Below, piece by piece: positions 56,001 through 64,000 of a DNA stretch of 64,000 nt. Position 1 is the stretch's first letter. Every line of letters starts with the position of its first letter. Both the position numbers and the translations under genes were made by a program. This DNA comes from Clostridia bacterium (GTDB taxonomy: Bacteria > Bacillota > Clostridia > Oscillospirales > Acutalibacteraceae). The stretch lies in contig JAFSIV010000004.1 of the NCBI GenBank assembly GCA_017439585.1, positions 186,001 to 250,000 of the forward strand, given 5' to 3'. A model generated the notes under the pieces. It searched no databases. It saw only the letters and a program-made list of their open reading frames with translations, and had not been told where the DNA came from.

Positions 56001-57761
56001 GGTATTTCTCTCCACGCTACTGACGAGGGAAGCTATGACTACTATATAAAAGCGTCAAATTACCCCGACAGTAAATCGCCGAACAGAAACAATAACAAAG
56101 ATTATAAGATAACGGGTCTTTATTCAAAGGAGGGTTTTTCACTTTGGGTAGATGACATAATTGTTATGGATAACGTAGCGCTTACCGTGCCGAGTGAAAA
56201 TTTTGAAGTTACAGGTATGGATTTCGGTCTTTTCGGTGTAAGAACAAAGGGTAAAATGGAGGATATTCAGCTTTGGTGCAATAAGGCTGATGTGGAATAT
56301 CCCGAGGCAGAGCCAAAATTTAATTCTTCAATTCACACAAACCTTACACCTATGTTAAAAGCTGGTCTTGCTGCAGGTATGACCGCAACCTACGATTCTA
56401 AAAACGGTACATACGATATCGTTGCAAAGCAACCTTATAAGCAATTAGAATTTTCAAATCTTGCAATGCGCTATACCGGCACTCTTTATACAAGGGCAGT
56501 ATTTAAAGCGGGTATTGAAACTAACATTGCTTGGGCGGGTCCGGAGCTTTTAGTTGCAAATGTAAGTAAAAACGGTGTAAATGGTTATATCGGCATCCGT
56601 CTTAATGAGGACGGCGGTGTTTCAACCCACGCAAGCGATAATGCATCGTTTGATGGTAACTGGGTGAACACCTTCTATCCCGACAGTTATTCAGGCAAAA
56701 GAAACGACAATATAGATTATGAGGTTGTTGTTCGCTCAACTCTTAATGATCTATCTGTTTGGGTAAACGATATGCTTATAATTGACCGTATGCCCTTAAA
56801 GTATGATGATATAACAGTAACATCACCATTTGCGGCTATTTATACCGCAAACTGTACAGCTACTATTCAGGATTATCAGGTGTGGTGCGAAAATAAGGAT
56901 GTTTTGAAAACCACTGTAAATCCAACCGTTACAAGCTCTCTTTATATTGGAAGCGGTGTACCTGCCAAGCCGGAAGGTAATATAAATTATGCTGACAGAC
57001 TTACCGATTTAACATTTATAACCGCAGGAACAAATTATGGCTTCTATTGGAATGAAGAAACTAATACCTTCTGGAACGACAGAGGTGATACCTATGCCAG
57101 AATGGAGTTTGGTAATTTTACCGATATGTCATCATCTGATACCTTTGCTATGAAGTTTAAGTATACCGTTAAGGATTATAAACCGAACGGCGCCGACCAA
57201 GGTTCAATGGGTCTGCGGTTACTGTTCAGAGGCTTTACAGGCTACAGTGTTGCAGGTGTTCACGCACGTGGAATTCAGTTTGCAGTACCCGGCGCTAATG
57301 AGTACGCAATGTGGTCTGACAACGCCTACCTTGGTGGTAATTACATTGATTACGGCTTTGAAGTGGGTAAGACCTACAATGTTGAAATTCTTTCGGGTCC
57401 TACCCAATTAGCACTTTGGATAGATGGTAAGCAGATTTTCTACTATTATGATCTTGCCGACTGTGAACCCTACTTCTATTTCGAGGTTTACCGTTCACTT
57501 CTTGAAATTGCAGATTTAGAAATATATAATATTGAACCTGAAACATATTCCAATGATGAAGAAAAAATGGCGGTAATGGTATCCAAAGAAGTTTCAAAAA
57601 ATAAGGAATACAAGCTTAACGCAATTTTAGAGCAAAAGAAAAACAATCTTGTTGCAGAAATCGTTAGTATATCTTCAGTGGGTGTTATATTTGCTGCTCT
57701 TGTATTGTTTACGGTATTCCTATTAAAGAATAATAAAAAGAAAGGCAGAGAAACTAAATGA
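53076..57761 (+). CDS. Giant membrane-anchored surface protein with seven lectin-like repeats
   Basis: 1561 residues: signal peptide (1-30), seven concanavalin/LamG-like units of about 205-213 residues starting near 35, 248, 453, 666, 875, 1080 and 1285, and a C-terminal transmembrane helix (about 1530-1552) followed by a basic NNKKKGRETK tail. Units 1, 2, 4, 5 and 6 start P-x-[YF]-N and end [WY]-C; most have W-[VI]-[ND]-[GD] and a YPDS motif. Units 3 and 7 are divergent. It has no LPXTG signal, so it is membrane-anchored with repeats outside. It probably binds a glycan; the family is not characterised to my knowledge. It overlaps the next gene by four bases. Confidence 0.8.
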   Translation: MKTTFKKWLAVLVAVVLLATPLTVIQLVSAADFVPTYNADKNIDLTETLTVQKSGSYVNYSAPAVWTNGYTVQSTSSEMTSERVAFSNVHIANDGTAYFSATVKSGLICGGVNAQWAGPAIYLGKVVSETKGEGYVTAMLTKEHQMDLRLKDTYNNDLLYLGNHGNYPDSNSAVRGDIDYTITAAVSKTSMSIWVNGKKWVDDYKFESNGLTYDTFEFGIGFVCCQGTVSGVKAWCAKDEYKQPDMTPVYNSEKHTDINSLLQMEVVGSTPTAKKTDGLFGVIGNDMTTCDYVNYGDLSQIIDGTLYYNAIVKEGIAQDNADNNGGAILRIAKAKFGINTGTLGVLFSKSLGIRLVLLDDNNKILAYITDLDYSGTSAKTRPNTDLNITAAIDENAISLYINGVTLLIEHSLEDLGVTMIGHSFGLGFINASGEIANARVYCNTDSYIEPVNISNKGSFVKTEISGGTPSETPVTAADSYVADSDSNDKSVFVTSDISKLINEGATVLTKTVFATRTDYPTDNGVQLVRLGRVNYEGTHYFADLELTKADGIKIRLISFDNTQTSTVIASADYIKADGTKTKVRFDLKDDQTILTAVNKSGIAAYMNGYMAIKAVFDTDFAFAAPISGAGVRNMKTYQTSFIKRYNTGVKAFSVYCFKAEKFSNAPKYNADTDTNLNTYAETETKGGNIGLIYQTKNGGSFKAVSGSTASYSDTAILKNYNIKADGTLYFAATLKGGLEAGGANAAWSGPVLRLANIEKDGVQGALAIRFTSTQQIELYMDGDNTKYFDTKFNYPDTQSANRGNKDYKIVAEVNSEHISFWINGETLIDKYMLTDNGITFKSLCTEIKFVACKGTVDDIFLWCKNEDATAIKMPPVFNPDTDYMLSDTMRSGSTSDFTTSKDANGFDVNIKSEQIAVNFGEKYIKENGTFAFSLTHKAGAESSIAWGGLAIRLGDVVKDGKKGYLELRFTDMASGGISLHATDEGSYDYYIKASNYPDSKSPNRNNNKDYKITGLYSKEGFSLWVDDIIVMDNVALTVPSENFEVTGMDFGLFGVRTKGKMEDIQLWCNKADVEYPEAEPKFNSSIHTNLTPMLKAGLAAGMTATYDSKNGTYDIVAKQPYKQLEFSNLAMRYTGTLYTRAVFKAGIETNIAWAGPELLVANVSKNGVNGYIGIRLNEDGGVSTHASDNASFDGNWVNTFYPDSYSGKRNDNIDYEVVVRSTLNDLSVWVNDMLIIDRMPLKYDDITVTSPFAAIYTANCTATIQDYQVWCENKDVLKTTVNPTVTSSLYIGSGVPAKPEGNINYADRLTDLTFITAGTNYGFYWNEETNTFWNDRGDTYARMEFGNFTDMSSSDTFAMKFKYTVKDYKPNGADQGSMGLRLLFRGFTGYSVAGVHARGIQFAVPGANEYAMWSDNAYLGGNYIDYGFEVGKTYNVEILSGPTQLALWIDGKQIFYYYDLADCEPYFYFEVYRSLLEIADLEIYNIEPETYSNDEEKMAVMVSKEVSKNKEYKLNAILEQKKNNLVAEIVSISSVGVIFAALVLFTVFLLKNNKKKGRETK

Positions 57762-58576
57762 AAATTAAAGCGTTAAAAGGTTTTGTATGCCTTCTTACGA
57801 TTGTTTTAATGCTGTGCGGTAGCTTTGCTGCCGCTGCAGCCCCTGCTTATAGCAGCAACACAAAGGATTACGCAACAAAAATCGTTGTAACCCGTGATGA
57901 TGAGCCGTATTCGGTTAAAGAAAAGGCGGTTAATATAACCGAAAGAGATTATATAGGAACACATACATATAAGCTTAATACCGAGCTTGCTCCTAACGCT
58001 AATTTTTATATTAGCGGTAAAATCAAGTTTACAAGAACTAATGCTATAAATGCTGCCCCTATATTCGGACTTAGGAATGGTGTAGTTGCTGCATTTAACG
58101 GCACGCAAATAAAAATCGGCAGTAACGGCGATGCATTCGATGATGCTGCTGTAGTTGACTTTGATTTTAAAGTTGGTAAGGAATACAATGTAGTTATCAA
58201 AAGTACGATGACAAGAGTTTCTATGTGGATAGATGGTAAGCGAGTAATAAACAATTATGCTTTGCCCTACACAAGCTGTGGAAAAACTCCTTTAGTAACG
58301 CTTAAATTCACAAAAAGCGCAGGATATTTTAAAAATGTTCATATATGGTCGTATGACGAGGTTGAAGAGCAGGGAACAACAAGCTTTTCTGATGATGTAA
58401 CCCCCGTAGATACATCAAAATCCGAAGCCTTAACAGAGGAAAAGGTATTACAGGTAAATTCACCGCAGGGTGAGAATAATATCTGGATTCCGATAGTTTG
58501 CGGTTGTGTTGCGGCAGTGGTTGTTACTCTTGTTATAGTTTATATTGTGTTAAAGCAAAGGAGGGCTTTAAAATGA
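57758..58576 (+). CDS. Small membrane-anchored single-repeat surface protein
   Basis: 272 residues: signal peptide (1-28), one lectin-like unit (about 40-200) with the WIDGKRVINNYALP strand like those of its giant neighbour, a Ser/Thr/Pro-rich linker, and a C-terminal transmembrane helix (about 243-266). Its topology copies the 1561-residue protein upstream with one unit only. ATGA overlaps exist on both sides (57758 and 58573), so the three genes are translationally coupled and likely work as one assembly at the membrane. Confidence 0.75.
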   Translation: MKIKALKGFVCLLTIVLMLCGSFAAAAAPAYSSNTKDYATKIVVTRDDEPYSVKEKAVNITERDYIGTHTYKLNTELAPNANFYISGKIKFTRTNAINAAPIFGLRNGVVAAFNGTQIKIGSNGDAFDDAAVVDFDFKVGKEYNVVIKSTMTRVSMWIDGKRVINNYALPYTSCGKTPLVTLKFTKSAGYFKNVHIWSYDEVEEQGTTSFSDDVTPVDTSKSEALTEEKVLQVNSPQGENNIWIPIVCGCVAAVVVTLVIVYIVLKQRRALK

Positions 58577-61500
58577 AAAATAAGGTATTAAAAATAACAG
58601 CCCTTGTATTGGCTTTTGTATTGGTAATAGCCTCAGGCAGTATGCTTGCAATTGCTATTAAAAACCGCTTGGAGGAAATTAAACTTGAAGAGGCTTTGAT
58701 TGCAGAGCGTTCGGTTGATAAAATTAAGGATGTATTCCACGACCAGGGCTATATTTATATGAGTCCTACAGAGCCTTCGGTTAAGGATACTGTTACAATA
58801 AGACTGAGCACCCTTAAATATAATGTCACAAGGGCGCAGTTGGTATATACAAGTGATGAGGGACAGAACTTTAAAAAAATAGATATGAAGTATGACGGTG
58901 TTTCTGAAGGTGAATATTATGACCTTTGGAAAGCAGAAATTCCTCCACAGGGTGAAAAGTACCGTTATTTCTTCATTATCGGAAATGAATCCAAGGACGA
59001 GGAGCAGTTTTATTCTGTTAAAGGCGTTACAGGCTATCAGCCGGGTACCGACCTTATGTTTACCGTAGACCCCGGATTTACAACTCCTGATTGGTCAAAG
59101 GGTACATATTGGTATGCTATGAACATAGGTAGCTTCTATAATGGCGACAGCACAAATGATGCTTTCGGTTATTTAGATGACCTGTCCCCCAATCAGGATG
59201 TAAGAGGTTCTAATTACCGTTCCTTCTACGGCGGTGACCTTAAGGGAGCTATGGAGAAAATAGATTATATTAAGTCACTCGGTGTAAAGGCGGTATACTT
59301 AAATCCCCTTTGGCCGTCCATTAACACTACAGGCTATGGAACAACCGATTATTATTCAACAAATCCGCAGTTTGGAACAGAGCAGGATTTAATGGATTTT
59401 GTAGCCCTATGTCACAAAAACGGCTTAAAGGTTATGCTTGACGCAGTGGCTTCCTATAATACCGATATGGGTAACTGGTACAATTCTTATGAAATTTTCC
59501 CGCTTGTGGGCGCTTCACAAAGTGAAAATAGTGCCTTCAAGGATATTTTCAAATTCTATGAATATCCGGATGTTATTCAAAAGGTGTTCTCCTCCTTTAC
59601 TACGGATTTCTCATCTGAAATCACCAAAAAGCTGTACTACACTACAAAGGACAGTCTTTTAACCAGATATCTTGATAACGAAACCTATAATATTGATGGT
59701 TGGCGCTTTGATGCCCAGGACTTTTTATGGGGCTCTGAGGGACTTACTTTTCAGGATATAGGTAGGGATATGAAAAAATATCTTAAATCCTATGGCGATG
59801 ATATACTTTATCTTGGTGAAATTTATACCGATGATATAGCAGAAGAAGGTATATGGGAAAGTCTGTGGAACAATAATCAGTGCACCAATTTTAGAAATCT
59901 AATGAGTGGCAAAATTACAGATTTCAGAGATACAAGTATGATAAAGGTTCATACACATCCCCGTCCGTTGGCGGAGTCAATGTATACCTACATTGACGGT
60001 CACGACTGGAGCAGAACATCAAATATAGCATCAAAACAGTATCAGATTGATACAGGTATGATAGCCCTTATGACATATATCGGCTCTCCCGCTGTTTGGT
60101 ACGGAGATGATACGGGTAGTGAAACTATTAACGGCGCTATGGATGCTTTTAATTGGGATGAATCCACCTGGAAATATGACAACCATTACTTGCATTTAGC
60201 ATTGGCCCAATTAAGAAATGATTACTCTTCTACTATGAAGCACGGTGTTATTAAGTGGGGAAAGGTAGAAGATACCAAACAATTTGGTGTTTATGCTCGT
60301 TTTGATGAAAATGCTACCTGCGTAGTCGCATTAAATAATAAGGGTACTACCGAATCACGTGCAATTGATGTAACTGTTTTTGATATTAAAGATGGTACTA
60401 TTCTCACCGACTATTTAACAGGTGTTGAATATGAGGTAACAAACGGCGTTATTGATGCCGACATCATACCCGGAGGGACTATATTTGTTACAGGCGACAA
60501 GGTATCCGATTACCGTAACGAATATAAAGTTTACTCCGACAGTAAGACAAAGAACAGTGTGAAATATCAGGTTTCTAGTGAAACACGCACAGCTATCACA
60601 GTAGAAGGTAAAGCAAGTATAGATGGTAAAAAGGATAGCGGTACATACACACTTACTCCCGTGTTTGATATGTTCGAAATTTCTGCTAAGGTTAATATAG
60701 ATAAAAAGAGCAGTGCGGCTATAACAGTTACCGACAGTGAAAATATTGGCGGAGAGCTTCGCTATTCTGCATTGTCAGACGGTAAAAACCTTAAGATATA
60801 TGCAAGAACTGAAAAGAACGCAGAAGCAAAGCTTATTTGTGAAGTGAAGGTTGAAAACGGTTCTGTTGTAAGTATTGTGCGCAATCAAAATAATGAGTTT
60901 TCAGTTTTGGTTGAGAAAAACGGAAAAACGGAGCTTATAAAAAAATCTACTATTTATATCCCTATGAAGCAAAAGGCTTATGCAGGTTTTGTTGGCGTTA
61001 AGGGAAGCACAATGTTCTCTCAAATATCTATTGAGAAAACCGAAATGTCTGAAAGCGCAGAAGCCTTTGAAACAAAAAATACAAACGTAGCCTTTAGCTT
61101 GGAGGGTAAGGCAGATATCAATAACGGCGTTTTATCTGTCACAAAGAAAAATAATGCAGAATTTTCCGCAATTATGCCACTTGATGACTTCACAGTTAAA
61201 ACTGTTATTAAATCAGGAGCAGAAGTTTCAGAAAAAGGCTATGCAGGTCTTTATGTAGGAAACCTTGACACAGATGCAGTATTTGCAGGTGTAGTCGGCA
61301 AAAAACTTGTATTTGCGAGAATTATAAACGGACAAATAGCAGTTTATGACGATACGAATGTTAAATCTGATATCACGGTTCAGTTACAGAAAACCGGTAA
61401 TTTATTCAGTGTTGTTTATAAGGTTGGCAATGGTGCTTGGAAACAACTCGGTACTAAACTTTTATCTGCATATTCAGCTGGTAAAGTTGGTATAGCCGCA

Positions 61501-63147
61501 AAAAATGCAAAGGCAAGTTTTGACTACATCACCTTTGGCGATGCTTTAAACGGTGGTGGACAGTTAAATACACCGGTTACAATTAAGGATTATCTTACCG
61601 ATGATAATTATTTAATAAATAATACTATCAGAGGTTATCGCAGTTGGAAAATTGACGGCGATAAGAGCAATTGGGATTATGCTGTAGGCGGTATAGCACA
61701 AAAATCAACAACAGGAAAGCATACTATGTATGAAAATAATGTACTTACTGATTTCAGAGCAGAAGGTACTATTGTGTTGGGCAAGGGCAAAGGCTTTGCA
61801 GGTATGTTTATCCGTGGAAACAAAAAGAACTTCTCAGAGAAAAACGGTTATGTAATTAAACTTAATGACAGCGGAGAACTTTCACTTTGCAAAAACAATA
61901 CTGTAATAGATAGCGTGAAGATTGACAACATACCCAAAACAGGTCTTCGTGTTGTAGTTGAAGCGGTAGATGATAAGATAATTGTATTCGCAGGTAATCC
62001 GTTAAAATTAGTCTTTAATGTAAGCAATGTAACCGAAAAAGAGGGATATTTCGGCTATTATACAAGCAATAAGGCAGTAACCTTTACAAACTATGCTTTA
62101 TATAGGCTTGATGTAAATTATGCTGAAAGAGGGGACTCTTATTTAGGTAGTCAGTGGTCTTACAATGCAGGTTATATTTCTGTGACAGCAGGTGAAACCG
62201 AGTATGTATCACTTTCTCGCAAGGGTAACGGTTTTACAGATGCTGCGGCATTTGTTCAAATTCATGCCGAGGAAAATGTAATGGATACCGAAGAAAAGCA
62301 GGTCGACAGTTATGCGGGTCTGGCTTTTGCGGGTGATGAAGGTATAACAATCGACGAAAAGGGCATTTTCTTCGGTGTAAGCACCGATGGCAAGATTGCT
62401 GTTTTTGAAAACGGCGAGAAGAAAGCCGAAGCCAATATCAAAAACTTTAACAAAAAAGTTAATAACCTTCTTGTCACCGTAAAGGATGGCGTTTACAAAG
62501 CCTATGTAAACAATACTTCCGTTGTTGCTATAACCTACGATTCTGCTAATTTAAATGGTGGTACAATTTCTCTTGCAGCAAATAATGCAAATGTTAAATT
62601 TTCACATTTCTATACAGAAGATTTAAGTGATGTTGATGGCATAAATTCTTCGGCCATAAAATTCAAAGCGGCTCGCTATATGGGAAGTGCCAAATTTGTT
62701 GAAAATGTTAAGGGTACAACCTACTATATTGCCAAAGTAAATCATCCGGCCGGTAAGACAACCATTACAAATGTACCAACCGGTAAATATAAGGATTTTA
62801 CAGCACAGTTTAGTATGGATTTAGACAATGTTAAAAGCGGAAGCGCCGGTATAACTTTTGCGGGTGGTTATACAGTTATGGTTTCTACTTCGGGCAGCGT
62901 AAGTATTTCTGCACCGCCGGAATGTACTGCAAAAACAATTTCAATAATAAGTGAAATTGTCGGCTTCTTCAGTACTGACGATATTCCTGTACTAAAACTT
63001 AAGCTTATAAAATCTGGCGATAATGTCAAGCTTTATATTGGCGGTAATTTAGCGCTTGAAGCAGAAATTGAATCTGCTGAGGGTGAAGTCGGTCTTTATT
63101 CATCAAATGCCAAGACCGAGTTTACAGCATTCACAATTACTCCGTAA
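58573..63147 (+). CDS. Membrane-anchored GH13 alpha-glucan-active enzyme with repeat tail
   Basis: 1524 residues. An N-terminal hydrophobic helix (about 9-30), probably uncleaved, anchors it outside. An N-terminal beta domain like that of neopullulanases (about 75-155) precedes a GH13 barrel (about 170-600). The nucleophile Asp380 is in GWRFDA, the acid/base Glu416 in YLGEIY, and His477-Asp478 in the fourth conserved region (GHDWS), where the usual Asn is Gly. A beta-rich C-domain and several lectin-like units fill the remaining 850 residues. Substrate is likely an alpha-glucan. The start ATG 58573 overlaps the preceding stop and has AAAGGAGGG upstream. Confidence 0.85.
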   Translation: MKNKVLKITALVLAFVLVIASGSMLAIAIKNRLEEIKLEEALIAERSVDKIKDVFHDQGYIYMSPTEPSVKDTVTIRLSTLKYNVTRAQLVYTSDEGQNFKKIDMKYDGVSEGEYYDLWKAEIPPQGEKYRYFFIIGNESKDEEQFYSVKGVTGYQPGTDLMFTVDPGFTTPDWSKGTYWYAMNIGSFYNGDSTNDAFGYLDDLSPNQDVRGSNYRSFYGGDLKGAMEKIDYIKSLGVKAVYLNPLWPSINTTGYGTTDYYSTNPQFGTEQDLMDFVALCHKNGLKVMLDAVASYNTDMGNWYNSYEIFPLVGASQSENSAFKDIFKFYEYPDVIQKVFSSFTTDFSSEITKKLYYTTKDSLLTRYLDNETYNIDGWRFDAQDFLWGSEGLTFQDIGRDMKKYLKSYGDDILYLGEIYTDDIAEEGIWESLWNNNQCTNFRNLMSGKITDFRDTSMIKVHTHPRPLAESMYTYIDGHDWSRTSNIASKQYQIDTGMIALMTYIGSPAVWYGDDTGSETINGAMDAFNWDESTWKYDNHYLHLALAQLRNDYSSTMKHGVIKWGKVEDTKQFGVYARFDENATCVVALNNKGTTESRAIDVTVFDIKDGTILTDYLTGVEYEVTNGVIDADIIPGGTIFVTGDKVSDYRNEYKVYSDSKTKNSVKYQVSSETRTAITVEGKASIDGKKDSGTYTLTPVFDMFEISAKVNIDKKSSAAITVTDSENIGGELRYSALSDGKNLKIYARTEKNAEAKLICEVKVENGSVVSIVRNQNNEFSVLVEKNGKTELIKKSTIYIPMKQKAYAGFVGVKGSTMFSQISIEKTEMSESAEAFETKNTNVAFSLEGKADINNGVLSVTKKNNAEFSAIMPLDDFTVKTVIKSGAEVSEKGYAGLYVGNLDTDAVFAGVVGKKLVFARIINGQIAVYDDTNVKSDITVQLQKTGNLFSVVYKVGNGAWKQLGTKLLSAYSAGKVGIAAKNAKASFDYITFGDALNGGGQLNTPVTIKDYLTDDNYLINNTIRGYRSWKIDGDKSNWDYAVGGIAQKSTTGKHTMYENNVLTDFRAEGTIVLGKGKGFAGMFIRGNKKNFSEKNGYVIKLNDSGELSLCKNNTVIDSVKIDNIPKTGLRVVVEAVDDKIIVFAGNPLKLVFNVSNVTEKEGYFGYYTSNKAVTFTNYALYRLDVNYAERGDSYLGSQWSYNAGYISVTAGETEYVSLSRKGNGFTDAAAFVQIHAEENVMDTEEKQVDSYAGLAFAGDEGITIDEKGIFFGVSTDGKIAVFENGEKKAEANIKNFNKKVNNLLVTVKDGVYKAYVNNTSVVAITYDSANLNGGTISLAANNANVKFSHFYTEDLSDVDGINSSAIKFKAARYMGSAKFVENVKGTTYYIAKVNHPAGKTTITNVPTGKYKDFTAQFSMDLDNVKSGSAGITFAGGYTVMVSTSGSVSISAPPECTAKTISIISEIVGFFSTDDIPVLKLKLIKSGDNVKLYIGGNLALEAEIESAEGEVGLYSSNAKTEFTAFTITP

Positions 63148-63159
63148 AGATTAGCATTT

Positions 63160-63197
63160 GTTGCCGTTTTGTAAAAAAAGACTTTCAAAACGGCAAC
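63160..63197 (+). promoter_or_regulatory. Hairpin between GH13 gene and solute-binding protein gene
   Basis: A perfect 12-bp stem GTTGCCGTTTTG with CAAAACGGCAAC (63160-63171 with 63186-63197) has a 14-base A-rich loop and no T run after it. It more likely stabilises or marks a processed mRNA end than terminates. Confidence 0.55.
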
Positions 63198-63249
63198 ACT
63201 TGATGACTTTACGTGTAATAAAAAATTTAAGCAAAGAGAGGACAAAAAG

Positions 63250-64000
63250 ATGAAACTCAAAAGAATTTTTGCTTTGTTAATGGCAGTATGTATGGTTTTA
63301 ACATTCTCTGCATGTAGCAAGGAAAAAGAAACTGGCAAGAAAGAAGTAGGCGGTTTTGAAGTGGTAGACCCCTATACAAATGACGAGGTTGTTGACCTTG
63401 ATGGGTACGAATTTACAATAGCTTCAGGATGGCTCGAAAATGATATGAAAATTAGCGAAGCCGGTCGCATCTTCAAAAAGCGTATTGAAGAGGTTGAAAA
63501 GGCATACAACTGTAAAATCAGCATTGTAGATGGTGGCGATATTACTACCCAGATACTTGCAGGTGAAAAGGTTGCTGACTGGATTGACACTTATACTTCT
63601 AGCGCTTGGAGTTCTATTGCAGGAGAATATTTCAGACCCTATGACACCATTGAGGGTATTGATGTTAAAGATAGTCGTTGGAATAAAGGCTATGTTGGTC
63701 TTACCCAGTATGAAGGACTTTCTTATGGTGTTAACTTTATGAAACCTGCTGAAGTACGTGCAGGTGTTTTCTTTAACAAAACCCTTATAAAGAAATATGG
63801 TATAAAAGATAATCTATATGATCTTGTACGCGATAAGAAGTGGAATTTTGATAAACTCCGTGAAATCGCAAAAGCTTGCACAAAGGATACCAACGGCGAC
63901 GGTAAGACTGATGTTTACGGCATACTCTTCTTCGATGAATACAATGCGGGTCAATCCTTTATCAACGCAAACGGTTCTACTTTGGCTAGTGTTGAGGGCG
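63250..64000 (+). CDS. Sugar ABC transporter solute-binding lipoprotein, 5' part
   Basis: The gene is cut by the window end; 250 codons are visible. A lipoprotein signal MKLKRIFALL... with lipobox FSAC (Cys22) is followed by an extracellular solute-binding family-1 domain. Segments AGEKVADWIDTYT and a CTKDTNGDGKTDVYGI loop are typical of CUT1 sugar-binding proteins. The start ATG has an AAAGAGAGG-type site upstream. It may serve the second permease pair at 48696-50511, or a pair beyond the edge. No ATPase is seen. Confidence 0.88.
   Translation, partial: MKLKRIFALLMAVCMVLTFSACSKEKETGKKEVGGFEVVDPYTNDEVVDLDGYEFTIASGWLENDMKISEAGRIFKKRIEEVEKAYNCKISIVDGGDITTQILAGEKVADWIDTYTSSAWSSIAGEYFRPYDTIEGIDVKDSRWNKGYVGLTQYEGLSYGVNFMKPAEVRAGVFFNKTLIKKYGIKDNLYDLVRDKKWNFDKLREIAKACTKDTNGDGKTDVYGILFFDEYNAGQSFINANGSTLASVEG

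Overview
The window is a low-GC chromosomal segment from a Gram-positive-type member of the Firmicutes, most likely a gut or rumen Clostridia of the Ruminococcaceae/Oscillospirales kind. This rests on the YidC/Jag pair, a DivIB-like protein, a PASTA penicillin-binding protein, a DNPR-type (meso-DAP) MurE, a SAM-I riboswitch before metK, frequent TTG/GTG starts with strong AGGAGG sites, and a dockerin on a secreted protein. The genus cannot be fixed from the sequence alone.

1-31 kb is mostly core genome. It starts with the 3' end of htpG and a divergent asparagine-synthetase-like gene that lacks the usual N-terminal cysteine. Then come rpmH-rnpA-yidD-yidC-jag (without the dnaA/oriC and mnmE-mnmG neighbours often found there) and a division/cell-wall cluster: mraZ-rsmH-ftsL-pbp-murE-mraY-ftsW-murG-murA-ftsQ-ftsZ-murI. 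murC, murD, murF, murB and ftsA are not in this cluster. Next are a ywiB-like gene, argS, pncB, a small lipoprotein, a 276-bp element with imperfect terminal inverted repeats, lon-engB, riboswitch-controlled metK, a small DUF378 protein, a UDP-sugar dehydratase of the CapD/PglF type, a HAD phosphatase, rpsT and tRNA-Pro(GGG).

31.8-36.5 kb, just after the tRNA, is the remnant of an integrative or mobilisable element. It holds a large serine recombinase, a small coupled ORF, a ParB-like protein and a ribbon-helix-helix protein, all on the minus strand. These are followed by about 1.2 kb of non-coding DNA full of inverted repeats, four copies of a spaced repeat, and a truncated MobC-like gene with no relaxase.

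36.5-64 kb is a glycan-acquisition locus that runs off the right edge. A divergent AraC regulator faces a long plus-strand array: a cytoplasmic DUF4965/glutaminase-A-like protein, a secreted solute-binding protein fused to two carbohydrate-binding-like domains, two permease pairs without an ATPase, an NHL-TPR-Yip1 membrane protein, and a DUF5696 lipoprotein. After these come a secreted dockerin protein with three repeats, a 1561-residue surface protein with seven about 205-213-residue lectin-like repeats and a C-terminal membrane anchor, a small single-repeat companion, a membrane-anchored GH13 enzyme with a long repeat tail, and a second solute-binding lipoprotein cut by the window end. The GH13 enzyme points to an alpha-glucan. 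The rest looks like a cell-surface capture, sensing and uptake machine whose parts are largely uncharacterised; this is the most interesting part of the window.
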